In this document: in pieces, positions 54,708 to 62,602 of the stretch
Position numbering within the stretch: position 1 is the first letter of the stretch
How the letters are laid out: every line of letters starts with the position of its first letter
Assembly (NCBI RefSeq): GCF_024171945.1
Contig: NZ_JAMTCR010000005.1
Coordinates: 310,001 to 374,000 of the forward strand
Source: Actinokineospora globicatena
Lineage (GTDB): Bacteria; Actinomycetota; Actinomycetes; Mycobacteriales; Pseudonocardiaceae
DNA length: 64,000 bases
Direction: 5' to 3'
Notes under the pieces: generated by a model
The model's database searches: none
Told to the model about the DNA's origin: nothing
The model's input: only the letters and a program-made list of their open reading frames with translations
Position numbers and translations under genes: made by a program

Positions 54708-54714
54708 CGGTTCC

Positions 54715-55377
54715 ATGGCAGACGAACAGCGCGTCAAGCAGATCGACTCCGTCCTCGCCCGGCTCGCCTCGATCGCCGGGCGCCCCTGGGACCGGGGTGA
54801 GCCCCCGGCCGACCCACCCCGCAGGCGGTTCCCGGTCACCCTGGCCATCGGCCTCGCCATCGCGGGCGCGGCCATCGCCGGGGTACTGGCCCTTTCCGGG
54901 TCGTCGCCGCCTGGTGAACCGCCGCCTGCCCTGGCTGCGGCCGCCGTGGAGCAGCCCGCGGTGACCACGATCGTCGTCGACGTGGTCGGCAAGGTGCGTG
55001 AGCCAGGCCTGCGCACCCTGCCCGACGGCGCCCGTGTCGACGACGCCCTGCGCGCGAGCGGCGGCGTGCTGCCGGGAACCGACCTGGCTTCGCTCAACCT
55101 GGCCCGGAAACTGGTCGACGGCGAACAGATCCACGTCGGCGCGCCCGCACCGCCCGTGGTCGAGGACGTCCCCGAACCTGGCGGCAAGGTCAACCTCAAC
55201 ACCGCCACCCTCGCCCGCCTCGACACCTTGCCCGGCGTCGGCACGGTCACGGCCCAACGCATCCTCGACTGGCGGACCAAACACGGCCGCTTCACCAAGG
55301 TCGACCAACTCCGCGAGGTCGACGGCATCGGCCCCACCCGATTCGACACCCTCCGCGACCTGGTGGTCGTCCGATGA
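54715..55377 (+). CDS. comEA: ComEA-like DNA-binding competence protein
   Basis: 220 residues. Cytoplasmic N-terminus, one transmembrane helix (VTLAIGLAIAGAAIAGVLAL, residues about 41-60), an SLBB domain (VDVVGKVREPGLRTLPDGARVDDALRASGG) and two helix-hairpin-helix repeats (VNLNTATLARLDTLPGVGTVTAQRILDWR; LREVDGIGPTRFDTLRDLV). Binds incoming DNA outside the membrane for ComEC. Natural competence is not shown for most actinomycetes, so the role is by family. Confidence 0.94.
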   Translation: MADEQRVKQIDSVLARLASIAGRPWDRGEPPADPPRRRFPVTLAIGLAIAGAAIAGVLALSGSSPPGEPPPALAAAAVEQPAVTTIVVDVVGKVREPGLRTLPDGARVDDALRASGGVLPGTDLASLNLARKLVDGEQIHVGAPAPPVVEDVPEPGGKVNLNTATLARLDTLPGVGTVTAQRILDWRTKHGRFTKVDQLREVDGIGPTRFDTLRDLVVVR

Positions 55378-55520
55378 CCCACGTCGGCACCGACACCACC
55401 ATCGCCGCCCTCGGCGTCCTGACCTTCCTGGGCCTGGTTGTCCACTGGTCCGTCGCCGCTGTCCTCGCCGTCCTCATCTGCACCACAGCAGCCACCTTCA
55501 GCACTAGGAGCACACCATGA
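55374..55520 (+). CDS. 48-residue single-helix membrane peptide coupled to comEA
   Basis: The ATG overlaps the comEA stop as ATGA. It encodes 48 residues with a nearly continuous hydrophobic stretch (IAALGVLTFLGLVVHWSV then AAVLAVLICTTAA), enough for one or two helices, ending at 55520. Codon third positions are GC-rich as in the flanking genes. No family recognised. In this position it may belong to the com operon, but it could also be chance. Confidence 0.5.
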   Translation: MTHVGTDTTIAALGVLTFLGLVVHWSVAAVLAVLICTTAATFSTRSTP

Positions 55521-55985
55521 ACTCAGCCCTTGTCGCGCGGCCCGGCTTACCCACTGGCGGATGCTCAGGCCTCGCTGGCCCTTCGGCGGAACGCCACTGT
55601 CGTAGGGGAATCCGCAACGACCCTGGCTAGTGGTCGCTTGAGGCAGCGGAGTCAGGGCGACGGTCCAGGCTTTCGAGGTGGGTCACCTGGGGCCGGGCGT
55701 GAGCTGACTGGGGCTACTGATCGGTTCTGCAGCGGCTTGGGCTTCACGATCGTGGATCGCTGGGGAGACCGGGCATCAAGTGATGGGTGTCGCTGGCGTG
55801 CGGGCTCAGCGCGAGGGGATTGTGCCTGCCGGCCCCGGCGATCGGATCGCGTTTTGCGGGGTGGTGGGACTGAGGGCGGGCCACGAAGTGCTTGCCCGTG
55901 TGTTGGTGATGTGTCGCTGTAGTCATGGGAATTGGGATGGCCGGGGCGTTCAGCTCGGTGGATTGCTTGGGAGACAGGGGGTGTG
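55521..55985. other. 465-bp gap between comEA micro-gene and comEC
   Basis: No supported gene. A 36-codon frame from 55517 ends at 55625 with atypical codons. The DNA has more A/T and less regular codon phasing than its surroundings. No clear promoter, hairpin or repeat stands out; it may be a decayed insertion or a long leader of comEC. Confidence 0.4.
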
Positions 55986-58313
55986 ATGGGCGGGGATGTC
56001 GGTGGTCCGGACTGGCGGTTGGTGCCCGGGGCACTCGCGGTCTGGTTGGCCGGGTTGGCGGGGCTGTTGGTGCACTGGGTGCTTGCCATCGTGGTTGGTG
56101 GGGTGGCTGTGGTGCTAGGTGTCGTGCACCTGCGGCACACCAAGCGGATGCCGGTGATCAGGGCCGGTTGGCCGTTGGTGGCTTGCGGGTTGCTGGCTCT
56201 GTGTCCGGTGGCATGGCGGGTTCGGGAGGCGGCGAACGATCCGTTGCGGGTCGCCGCTGCTCATGAGGCGGTGGTCGAACTACGAGTGGAGGTGGCGGAA
56301 CGCCCGAGGAACCTGCGGGCGAGTGGGTTTGGGGCCATGCCGTCGGGCGTGCGGTCGGTGATCATCCCGGCGACCGCCGAGGGCAGTCGGGTGCTGCTGT
56401 TCGCGCCGGTCGACCAGTGGGCCGGGCTCTTGCCCGGCCAGCAACTGGTGGCAGGCGGGACGCTCGGCCCAGCTGAGCCCGGCAGTCTGACTGTCGCCGT
56501 GTTGCGGGTTCGCGGGCCACCAACCGAGGTCACGGACGCTCCCGCGTGGCAGGTCGCCGCGCAAGGGCTCCGGGCCGGGCTCCGGCAGGCGTCCTCGGTC
56601 CTGGACGAGGAGTCCGCCGGGCTGCTGCCCGCGCTGGTGGTCGGGGACACCGAGGGGATGGCCCCGTCGGTGGACGACGACTTCAAGGCCGCCGGGATGG
56701 CGCACCTGCTGGCCGTCAGCGGCGCGAACCTGGCCGTGGTCTGCGTCGCCGTGCTGTTCCTGGTGCGGTTGACGCGGGTCGGGCCACGGGGGTCGGCGGT
56801 GGCAGCGCTGCTCGCACTCGTCGGGTACGTCGTCCTCGCCGGGCCGGAGCCCAGCGTCCTGCGGGCCGGGGTCATGGGCGCGATCGGGTTGCTGGCGCTC
56901 GCGCTCGGGCGGGAGCGGTCGGCGTTGCCCGCGCTCGCGGTGGCGGTGATCGTGCTCGTCGCGATCGACCCGGCGATGGCGGTCAGCTTCGGGTTCGTGC
57001 TGTCGGTGTTGGCGACGGCCGCCTTGGTACTCGTGGTGCCGGGGTGGGTCGATCGGCTGGCTCGGCGGCGGGTGCCCAGGTTGCTCGCCGAGGCGGTGGT
57101 CGTGCCTGCCGCGGCTCATCTCGCGACGGCGCCCGTCGTCGCCGGGATGAGCGGGCAGGTCAGCCTGGTCGCGGTGGTGGCCAACCTGGTCGCCGCACCG
57201 GTTGTGGCGCCCGCGACCGTGTTCGGTCTCGGGGCCGCGCTGGTCATGCCTGTCTCCCCGTGGGCGGCGGAATGGCTGGTGCGGCTGGCTGGGCCGGAGG
57301 TGGACTGGCTGGTGGTCGTCGGTCGCTGGGCAGCTCGAGTGCCCGGCGCGGCCGTCGACTGGCCGTCCGGGTGGTGGGGCGGGGTAGCACTCGCCCTGCT
57401 GGTCGGGGGCTTGGTGCTCGGGCTTCGCAGCCGGTCCACCAGGGTCGCCTTGGGTGTGGCCGTCGTCGTGGCGGTGCTCGTGCTGCTCCCGGTCCGGGTG
57501 CTGGCACCGGGATGGCCGCCACCCGGGTGGGCGGCCGTCGCCTGCGATGTCGGCCAGGGCGACGCCGTGGTTCTGTCCACAGAGGACCGCGAGCGGGCGG
57601 TCCTGGTCGACACCGGACCGGATCCGGCTCCCGTGCGGGAGTGCCTGGACCGGCTCGGTGTGCGGCAGGTGGCCTTGGTGATCCTCAGCCACCTGCACGC
57701 CGATCACGTGGGCGGGCTGGAGTCTGTGTTGGCCGACCGCTCGGTCGGTGCGGTCGCGGTCGGGCCGGGGCGCGCGCCGGAATGGGCGTGGCGGCAGGTC
57801 CGGGCGCAGACCGCCGCGGCGCACGTGCCGTTGGTCAGCGTGATCGCAGGTCAGCGGATGGCCTGGCCGGGATTGACAGTGGAAGTGCTTGCCCCACAGG
57901 GAGAGGAGGAACGTACCGAGACAGATGGCACGGCGATCAACAACCGCTCGGTGGTCTTGCGCGCGACCACCAAGGCCGGGCGGGTGCTGCTCACCGGCGA
58001 CGTCGAACTGGCAGCCCAGGCCGCCTTGCTGACCGGTCGGACGGACCTGGCGGCGGAGGTGGTGAAGGTCCCGCACCACGGTTCCCGTTACACCGCACCG
58101 GATTTCTTGGCGGCGGTGGGCGCGCGGATCGCCGTGGTCAGCGTGGGCGGGGGAAACCGCTACGGCCACCCCAGCCCACAGACCCTCACCGCCCTCACCC
58201 GCAGCGGCACCCACATCGCCCGAACCGACCGCGACGGCGACACAGCGATAGTCGCCGGACCGGGAGGTCCCGCCATGGTCCGCCGAGGCGACCCCAGGCC
58301 GCCACGCCGGTAG
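55986..58313 (+). CDS. comEC: ComEC/Rec2 DNA-uptake channel protein
   Basis: 775 residues. N-terminal hydrophobic region and OB-like domain, then the competence core with GDTEGMAPSVDDDFKAAGMAHLLAVSGANLAVV, about ten transmembrane helices, and a C-terminal metallo-beta-lactamase-like domain (CDVGQGDAVVLSTED, ILSHLHADHVGGL, LLTGDVELAAQ, VPHHGSRY). It moves single-stranded DNA across the membrane and may have nuclease activity. The ATG at 55986 is preceded by GGGAGACAGGGG; GTG at 55983 is an alternative. Confidence 0.93.
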   Translation: MGGDVGGPDWRLVPGALAVWLAGLAGLLVHWVLAIVVGGVAVVLGVVHLRHTKRMPVIRAGWPLVACGLLALCPVAWRVREAANDPLRVAAAHEAVVELRVEVAERPRNLRASGFGAMPSGVRSVIIPATAEGSRVLLFAPVDQWAGLLPGQQLVAGGTLGPAEPGSLTVAVLRVRGPPTEVTDAPAWQVAAQGLRAGLRQASSVLDEESAGLLPALVVGDTEGMAPSVDDDFKAAGMAHLLAVSGANLAVVCVAVLFLVRLTRVGPRGSAVAALLALVGYVVLAGPEPSVLRAGVMGAIGLLALALGRERSALPALAVAVIVLVAIDPAMAVSFGFVLSVLATAALVLVVPGWVDRLARRRVPRLLAEAVVVPAAAHLATAPVVAGMSGQVSLVAVVANLVAAPVVAPATVFGLGAALVMPVSPWAAEWLVRLAGPEVDWLVVVGRWAARVPGAAVDWPSGWWGGVALALLVGGLVLGLRSRSTRVALGVAVVVAVLVLLPVRVLAPGWPPPGWAAVACDVGQGDAVVLSTEDRERAVLVDTGPDPAPVRECLDRLGVRQVALVILSHLHADHVGGLESVLADRSVGAVAVGPGRAPEWAWRQVRAQTAAAHVPLVSVIAGQRMAWPGLTVEVLAPQGEEERTETDGTAINNRSVVLRATTKAGRVLLTGDVELAAQAALLTGRTDLAAEVVKVPHHGSRYTAPDFLAAVGARIAVVSVGGGNRYGHPSPQTLTALTRSGTHIARTDRDGDTAIVAGPGGPAMVRRGDPRPPRR

Positions 58314-58625
58314 CCCCACGCCCACCGACGCACACTGGGGCTGCCGAATTGGGTCTTGGCAGCCGAACGGGCCCTGGTCGCGGACGCGGACCATCGCTGC
58401 TGGATGCGCCAGGCCGCCCGATCTTGCTGTGACAGCTGGATTAGGCCGCGACGGCAAGCTCGCGCAGAGGTAGCTGGATCCGGCGGCGACGGCTGGGATC
58501 GTGTCGTGCTGGCCGAATCGCGCGTAGCGGCCTGAGGCGTGGTTGGAACGGAACTCGCCACGGCTGCCGGAACGCGTGTTGGCGGTCGGAGCGGGTCGAT
58601 GGCGGTTGGAGGGCGGAGACAGACG
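58314..58625. other. Gap between comEC and the shared terminator
   Basis: No coding potential that survives inspection. Long minus-strand frames here are continuous with a shadow of thrC. No repeat or promoter recognised. Confidence 0.4.
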
Positions 58626-58668
58626 CGTCCCGTGGGTGGGGTGGGTGCGTCACCCCGCCCACGGGACG
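58626..58668. terminator. Bidirectional terminator between comEC and thrC
   Basis: CGTCCCGTGGGTGGGGTG (58626-58643) pairs with CACCCCGCCCACGGGACG (58651-58668), 18 bp with one G-T pair in the stem and a 7-nt loop. It serves the two convergent genes. Confidence 0.85.
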
Positions 58669-58740
58669 GCGAGTTAGGACCTGTGAGGCGAACGAGCGAG
58701 GTCAGGCGTGGTGCTGTCTGACCTGGAAAGGAGGTGGGGC

Positions 58741-60000
58741 TTAGCCGCGGTTGAGGACCTCGTGGACGGCGGCGGCCGTCGGGGGGATCGTGGCGCGGGG
58801 GCCGATGTGGTCCTGGACGGCGTCCAGGGTCTTGAGGCCGTCGCCGGTGATGAGGAGGACGGTGTCGGCGTCCGGGTCGAGCTGGCCGGTCTCGATGAGC
58901 TTCTTCGCGGTGGCGACGGTGACGCCACCGGCGGTCTCGGCGAAGATGCCCTCGGTGCGGGCCAGCAGGCGGATGCCCTCGACGACCTCGGCGTCGGTGA
59001 CGTCCTCGACGGCGCCGCCGGTGCGGCGGACCGAGTCGAGCACGTACGGGCCGTCGGCGGGGGCGCCGATGGCCAGGGAGCGCGCGATGGTGTCCGGCTT
59101 GACCGGGCGGATCACGTCCGCGCCCGCCTTGAACGCCGCCGACACCGGGGAGCAGCCGGTGGCCTGCGCGCCGAAGATCCGGTACGGGGTGGGCTCGACC
59201 AGGCCCAGCTCGCCGAGCTCGCGGAACGACTTGTCCACCTTGGTCAGCTGCGAGCCGGACGCCACCGGGATCACGACCTGGCCGGGCAGGCGCCAGCCGA
59301 GCTGCTCGGCGACCTCGTAGCCCAGCGTCTTGGAGCCCTCGGCGTAGTACGGGCGGACGTTGACGTTGACGAACGCCCAGTCCTCGTGCTCGGCGGCGAG
59401 CTCGGTGGCCAGCCGGTTGACGTCGTCGTAGTTGCCGTCGACGGCGATCAGCGCACCGTCGTAGACGGCGGTGGTGAGGATCTTCGCGCGCTCCAGCGAC
59501 GACGGGACCAGCACCACCGAGTCCCAGCCCGCGCGGGCGGCCGCGGCGGCGACGGCGTTGGCCAGGTTGCCGGTCGACGGGCAGGCCAGCACGCTGAAGC
59601 CCAGCGTGCGGGCGGCGGCGAGGGCGACCGCGACCACGCGGTCCTTGAACGAGTGCGTCGGGTTGCCGGTGTCGTCCTTGACCCACAGCGACTTCACGCC
59701 GAGCGCGGCGGCGAGCCGGTCGGCCTTGACCAGGCGGGTCAGGCCCGGGTCGGTGTTCGGGTGGCGCTCGACATCGGCGGGGACGGGCAGCAGGCGCTTG
59801 TAGCGCCAGATCGACTTGGGGCCCGCCTCGATGTCCGCCCTGGTCACGGTGCCGAAGTCGTAGGCGACCTCGAGGGGGCCGAAGCACTCGGCGCACGCGA
59901 ACTCGGCGGCGAGGGGGATCTGGTGGCCGCACTCACGACAGGACAGCGCCCGGGCGGGGCCGAGGTCGATGGTGCTGGTCTGGACGTCGACAGAGGTCAT
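58741..60000 (-). CDS. thrC: Threonine synthase
   Basis: 419 residues. The N-terminal zinc-ribbon-like region has four cysteines (LSCRECGHQ; FACAECFG). The PLP-binding lysine is in NPTHSFKDRVVAVA, with ACPSTGNLANAVAAAAARAG and the phosphate-binding GSGSQ-like VASGSQLTK. It converts O-phosphohomoserine to threonine. The ATG at 60000 follows GAGGAG, which overlaps the 3' arm of the upstream SAM-I riboswitch. This is the thrC form in which a zinc ribbon precedes the PLP domain. Confidence 0.96.
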   Translation of the reverse strand: MTSVDVQTSTIDLGPARALSCRECGHQIPLAAEFACAECFGPLEVAYDFGTVTRADIEAGPKSIWRYKRLLPVPADVERHPNTDPGLTRLVKADRLAAALGVKSLWVKDDTGNPTHSFKDRVVAVALAAARTLGFSVLACPSTGNLANAVAAAAARAGWDSVVLVPSSLERAKILTTAVYDGALIAVDGNYDDVNRLATELAAEHEDWAFVNVNVRPYYAEGSKTLGYEVAEQLGWRLPGQVVIPVASGSQLTKVDKSFRELGELGLVEPTPYRIFGAQATGCSPVSAAFKAGADVIRPVKPDTIARSLAIGAPADGPYVLDSVRRTGGAVEDVTDAEVVEGIRLLARTEGIFAETAGGVTVATAKKLIETGQLDPDADTVLLITGDGLKTLDAVQDHIGPRATIPPTAAAVHEVLNRG

Positions 60001-60013
60001 CGCGAGGTGTCTC

Positions 60014-60140
60014 CTCATCTATCCCGCGTGGCGGGTCGGAATTGGCACCGTGGTCGTCCGCCTCCTCGCGATGAGGAAGTGACGCGTACGCCGGTTGCCG
60101 GGGCTTCATCGGGCCGTTTCCCTCTGCCCCTCTGGATGAG
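60014..60140 (-). promoter_or_regulatory. SAM-I (S-box) riboswitch controlling thrC
   Basis: Read on the minus strand from 60140: P1 5' arm CTCATCC, then CCAGAGGGGCAGAGGGA, the conserved GATGAAGCCCCGGCAACC (60110-60093), a P3 hairpin, GGTGCCAATTCC (60049-60038), P4 CCCGC/GCGGG, and the P1 3' arm GATGAG (60019-60014). All are S-box hallmarks in order. P1's 3' arm overlaps the thrC Shine-Dalgarno GAGGAG (60016-60011), so S-adenosylmethionine binding should hide the ribosome site and shut off translation. Confidence 0.9.
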
Positions 60141-60271
60141 CGGTATTCAGTTGTCGCCGGGGTCACCCGTGCGTGACGGCAACGGTACGGCACCGCCGGG
60201 CACCTCGGCCAGCCCGTTGCCCGCGCGCGCCCGGCCAGGCGCGGTCGGACCGGCGTGGCAGGATCGCGGGC

Positions 60272-61249
60272 GTGAACTCGCCCTCGGTCCTCCCCCCACC
60301 ACTGCAACTGGTGTTGGGAGAAGAGGAACTGCTCATCGAACGCGCCGTCCGGGCCATCCTGGAGACCGCGCGGCTCGCCGACGCATCCGCCGACCTGACC
60401 AGGCTCAAGGTGGCTGATCTCACAGGGCCAGAGCTGGTCGAGATGGTCAGCCCGTCGCTGTTCGCCGAGGGCCGGGTGATCGTGCTCGACGCCGCGCACG
60501 AGGCCACCCAGGACATCGCCGCGCTGGTGATCAACTACACCAAGTCGCCCGCCGAGGGGATCGTGCTCGCCGTGGTGCACAACGGCGGCGGGCGCAAGGC
60601 GGGCAAGGACATCGTCGCCGCCATGAAGAAGTCCGGTGCCGTCGTCACCGAGTGCGCGAAGATCACCAAGGCCGCCGAGCGGGAGGCCTTCGTGCGCAAC
60701 GAGATCCGCCGCGCCGGGGGCAAGACCGACCCCAGGGCGGTCGCCGCGCTGATCGACTCCGTCGGCTCGGACCTGCGCGAGCTCGCGGCGGCGTCAGCCC
60801 AGTTGGTGGCCGACGCGGCGGGCGACGTCAGCGAGGAGGCCGTGCGCCGCTACCACCGTGGACGCGCCGACGTCAGCGGCTTCGCCGTCGCGGAGAAGGC
60901 CGTCACCGGGGACGTCGCGGGCGCCATGGAGGCGTTGCGCTGGGCGATGCAGCTGGGAGTGCCGCACGTACTGGTCGCCGACGCGCTCGCCGACGCGGTC
61001 CGCACCGTGGCCAGGGTCGCAGGCGCGGGCCGCGCCGACCCGTTCAAGCTGGCCGGCGAGCTCGGCATGCCCGCCTGGAAGGTCAAGAAGGCCCTCGCCC
61101 AGTCCCGCGGCTGGAAACCGGCAGGCCTCGCGGCCGCGATGCGCGCCGTCGCCGAGGTCAACGCCGACGTCAAGGGCGTCGCCGCCGACGCCGACTACGC
61201 CCTGGAACGCGCCGTCCTCCGCCTCGCCGAAGCGCACCGCCAAGACTGA
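60272..61249 (+). CDS. holA: DNA polymerase III subunit delta
   Basis: 325 residues. Clamp-loader delta fold: LQLVLGEEELLIERAVRAIL, LFAEGRVIVLDAAHEA, GIVLAVVHNGGGRKAGKD, SDLRELAAASAQLV and the C-terminal helical PAWKVKKALAQSRGW. Opens the beta clamp. GTG at 60272; CAGGAT ending 7 nt before it may be a non-canonical minus-10, otherwise AGGA is a weak ribosome site. It is the Rv2413c counterpart, next to rpsT. Confidence 0.94.
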   Translation: MNSPSVLPPPLQLVLGEEELLIERAVRAILETARLADASADLTRLKVADLTGPELVEMVSPSLFAEGRVIVLDAAHEATQDIAALVINYTKSPAEGIVLAVVHNGGGRKAGKDIVAAMKKSGAVVTECAKITKAAEREAFVRNEIRRAGGKTDPRAVAALIDSVGSDLRELAAASAQLVADAAGDVSEEAVRRYHRGRADVSGFAVAEKAVTGDVAGAMEALRWAMQLGVPHVLVADALADAVRTVARVAGAGRADPFKLAGELGMPAWKVKKALAQSRGWKPAGLAAAMRAVAEVNADVKGVAADADYALERAVLRLAEAHRQD

Positions 61250-61377
61250 CCACCATCCACAACGGTCACCGCTCCATCCGCCGTGGACAGCCCGAATAGG
61301 GCATGCCCCGTTCCGAGCACCCCCCGAAGATCCAGGGTATGGGGGCGTGTTGGTGGGTGGAAGCGTGCGATGCGGGC

Positions 61378-61405
61378 TGTGGACGGTGTGGGGGGTTGTG
61401 GACAA
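61378..61405 (-). promoter_or_regulatory. Paired DnaA-box motif between holA and the thioesterase
   Basis: TGTGGACGG (61378-61386) and TGTGGACAA (61397-61405) read on the minus strand as TTGTCCACA and CCGTCCACA, tandem, 19 bp apart. They lie in the 164-bp gap between two convergent genes, so a promoter role is unlikely. Another single box-like site (CCATCCACA) is at 61253-61261. Confidence 0.5.
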
Positions 61406-61413
61406 GTCGGGGG

Positions 61414-61920
61414 TCAGGGTTTGAGGGCTCGGCTGGCGAGGATCTCGTTGCGGCGGGCCAGGCGGTGTTGGCGGCGGATCTCGGCCTCGCGCAGGCGGCG
61501 TTCGTCTTCCTCGGTTTCGGGGGAGACGGCCGGGACGGAGCGGGGGGTGCCGTCGTCGTTGACGGCTACGAAGACCAGGTAGGCGGTGGCGACCTTGGTC
61601 GGGGCGACGCCCGCGCGGTCCCACGGCTCGGCCAGGACGCGGACGCCGACCTCCATCGAGGAGCGGCCCGCCCAGTTGACCTGGGCGTGCGCGTGCACCA
61701 GGTCACCGACGCGGACCGGGTGCAGGAAGGTCATGCCGTCCATCGCGGCGGTCACCGCCGGGCCGCCGGAGTGGCGCTGGGCGACCGCGCCCGCGACGTC
61801 GTCGACCAGCTTCATGACGACTCCACCGTGGACGGTGCCGAGCAGGTTGGTGTCCACCGCGGTCATGATGTGCGACAGCGAGGTCCTCGCCGCCGAGGTG
61901 GGCTTCGGGTCCAGGTCCAT
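61414..61920 (-). CDS. Acyl-CoA thioesterase (hotdog fold)
   Basis: 168 residues. Hotdog-fold YciA/BFIT-like signatures: SLSHIMTAVDTNLLGTVHGGVVMKLVDDVAGAVAQRHSGG and MTFLHPVRVGDLVHAHAQV. It hydrolyses acyl-CoA in the cytosol. The ATG at 61920 begins DLDPKPTSAARTSLSH; an in-frame ATG at 61938 adds six residues and neither has a clear ribosome site. Convergent with holA. Confidence 0.88.
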   Translation of the reverse strand: MDLDPKPTSAARTSLSHIMTAVDTNLLGTVHGGVVMKLVDDVAGAVAQRHSGGPAVTAAMDGMTFLHPVRVGDLVHAHAQVNWAGRSSMEVGVRVLAEPWDRAGVAPTKVATAYLVFVAVNDDGTPRSVPAVSPETEEDERRLREAEIRRQHRLARRNEILASRALKP

Positions 61921-61944
61921 GGCCGCAGTCTCGCGCATACGGCA

Positions 61945-61976
61945 GCGGCGCCGCCCCCCGTGGGGAACGGCGCCGC
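61945..61976 (-). terminator. Terminator after rpsT
   Basis: GCGGCGCCG (61945-61953) and CGGCGCCGC (61968-61976), with CCCC/GGGG inside the loop. It lies 14 bp past the rpsT stop on the minus strand. Confidence 0.75.
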
Positions 61977-61990
61977 GTGTGAGCCTGAGC

Positions 61991-62254
61991 TCAGCCGAGC
62001 TTGTTCACCCGCTGGGCCATCGCCGACTTCTTGTTGGCGGCCTGGTTGGGGTGGATGACGCCCTTGCCCGCGGCCTTGTCCAGCTTGCGGCTGGCCTCGG
62101 CGAGCAGGGCCTGCGCCTTGGCCTGGTCACCGGCCTCGGCGGCCTCGCGGAACTTGCGGATCGCGGTCTTGACCGAGGACTTGACGGACTTGTTGCGCAG
62201 GCGCGCCTTCTCGTTCGTCTTGATCCGCTTCAGCTGGGACTTGATGTTCGCCAT
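61991..62254 (-). CDS. rpsT: 30S ribosomal protein S20
   Basis: 87 residues. [37 protein letters not shown] and [27 protein letters not shown] are S20 signatures. GAGGAG lies 8 nt before the ATG at 62254. TAACCT at 62374-62379 (minus) is a plausible minus-10 for it, giving a leader of about 110 nt. Confidence 0.97.
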   Translation of the reverse strand: MANIKSQLKRIKTNEKARLRNKSVKSSVKTAIRKFREAAEAGDQAKAQALLAEASRKLDKAAGKGVIHPNQAANKKSAMAQRVNKLG

Positions 62255-62383
62255 AGGGGTGCTCCTCGAGGTCTAGTCCGGATCGCGCGCCGCTGGTGGA
62301 CCGGGTGAGCGGTCGGGTGGCCCTGCTCGCGCAGGTCTCCTCCATGGCGGAGTGCCGCACGGCGCGACGAGCAAGGTTAACAG

Positions 62384-62602
62384 TCACCCGTCCGGCTGGT
62401 CCTCGTCGGGTGCCTTGCGGGGCCGACCGCGCTTGGCAGGCCCACCCGCCCCGTCCGGGAGCCGCCCCGCCTCGGCGAGGGCGCGCCGGAGCATGAACTC
62501 GATCTGCGCGTTGGTGCTGCGCAGCTCGTCGTTCGCCCACCGGGCCACCGCGTCGTGCACGGCGGGGTCCAGCCGCAGGAGGACCTTCTTGCGTTCGGTC
62601 AT
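62384..62602 (-). CDS. Small ribbon-helix-helix-type protein coupled to an SPFH gene
   Basis: 72 residues. TERKKVLLRLDPAVHDAVARWANDELRSTNAQIEFMLRRALAEAG fits the Arc/CopG-like RHH DNA-binding pattern (beta strand then two helices). The C-terminal tail is basic (AKRGRPRK). The ATG shares bases with the SPFH stop (TGATG), so the two are translationally coupled. A small DNA-binding regulator is the simplest reading; no partner toxin directly follows. Confidence 0.75.
   Translation of the reverse strand: MTERKKVLLRLDPAVHDAVARWANDELRSTNAQIEFMLRRALAEAGRLPDGAGGPAKRGRPRKAPDEDQPDG

Noticed and set aside
55517..55627. 36-codon frame after the comEA micro-gene
   Set aside because: Atypical codon use, no ribosome site and no hydrophobic or other recognisable feature.
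58160..59932. 590-codon minus-strand frame over thrC
   Set aside because: thrC in another frame has all the PLP-enzyme motifs; this is its shadow.
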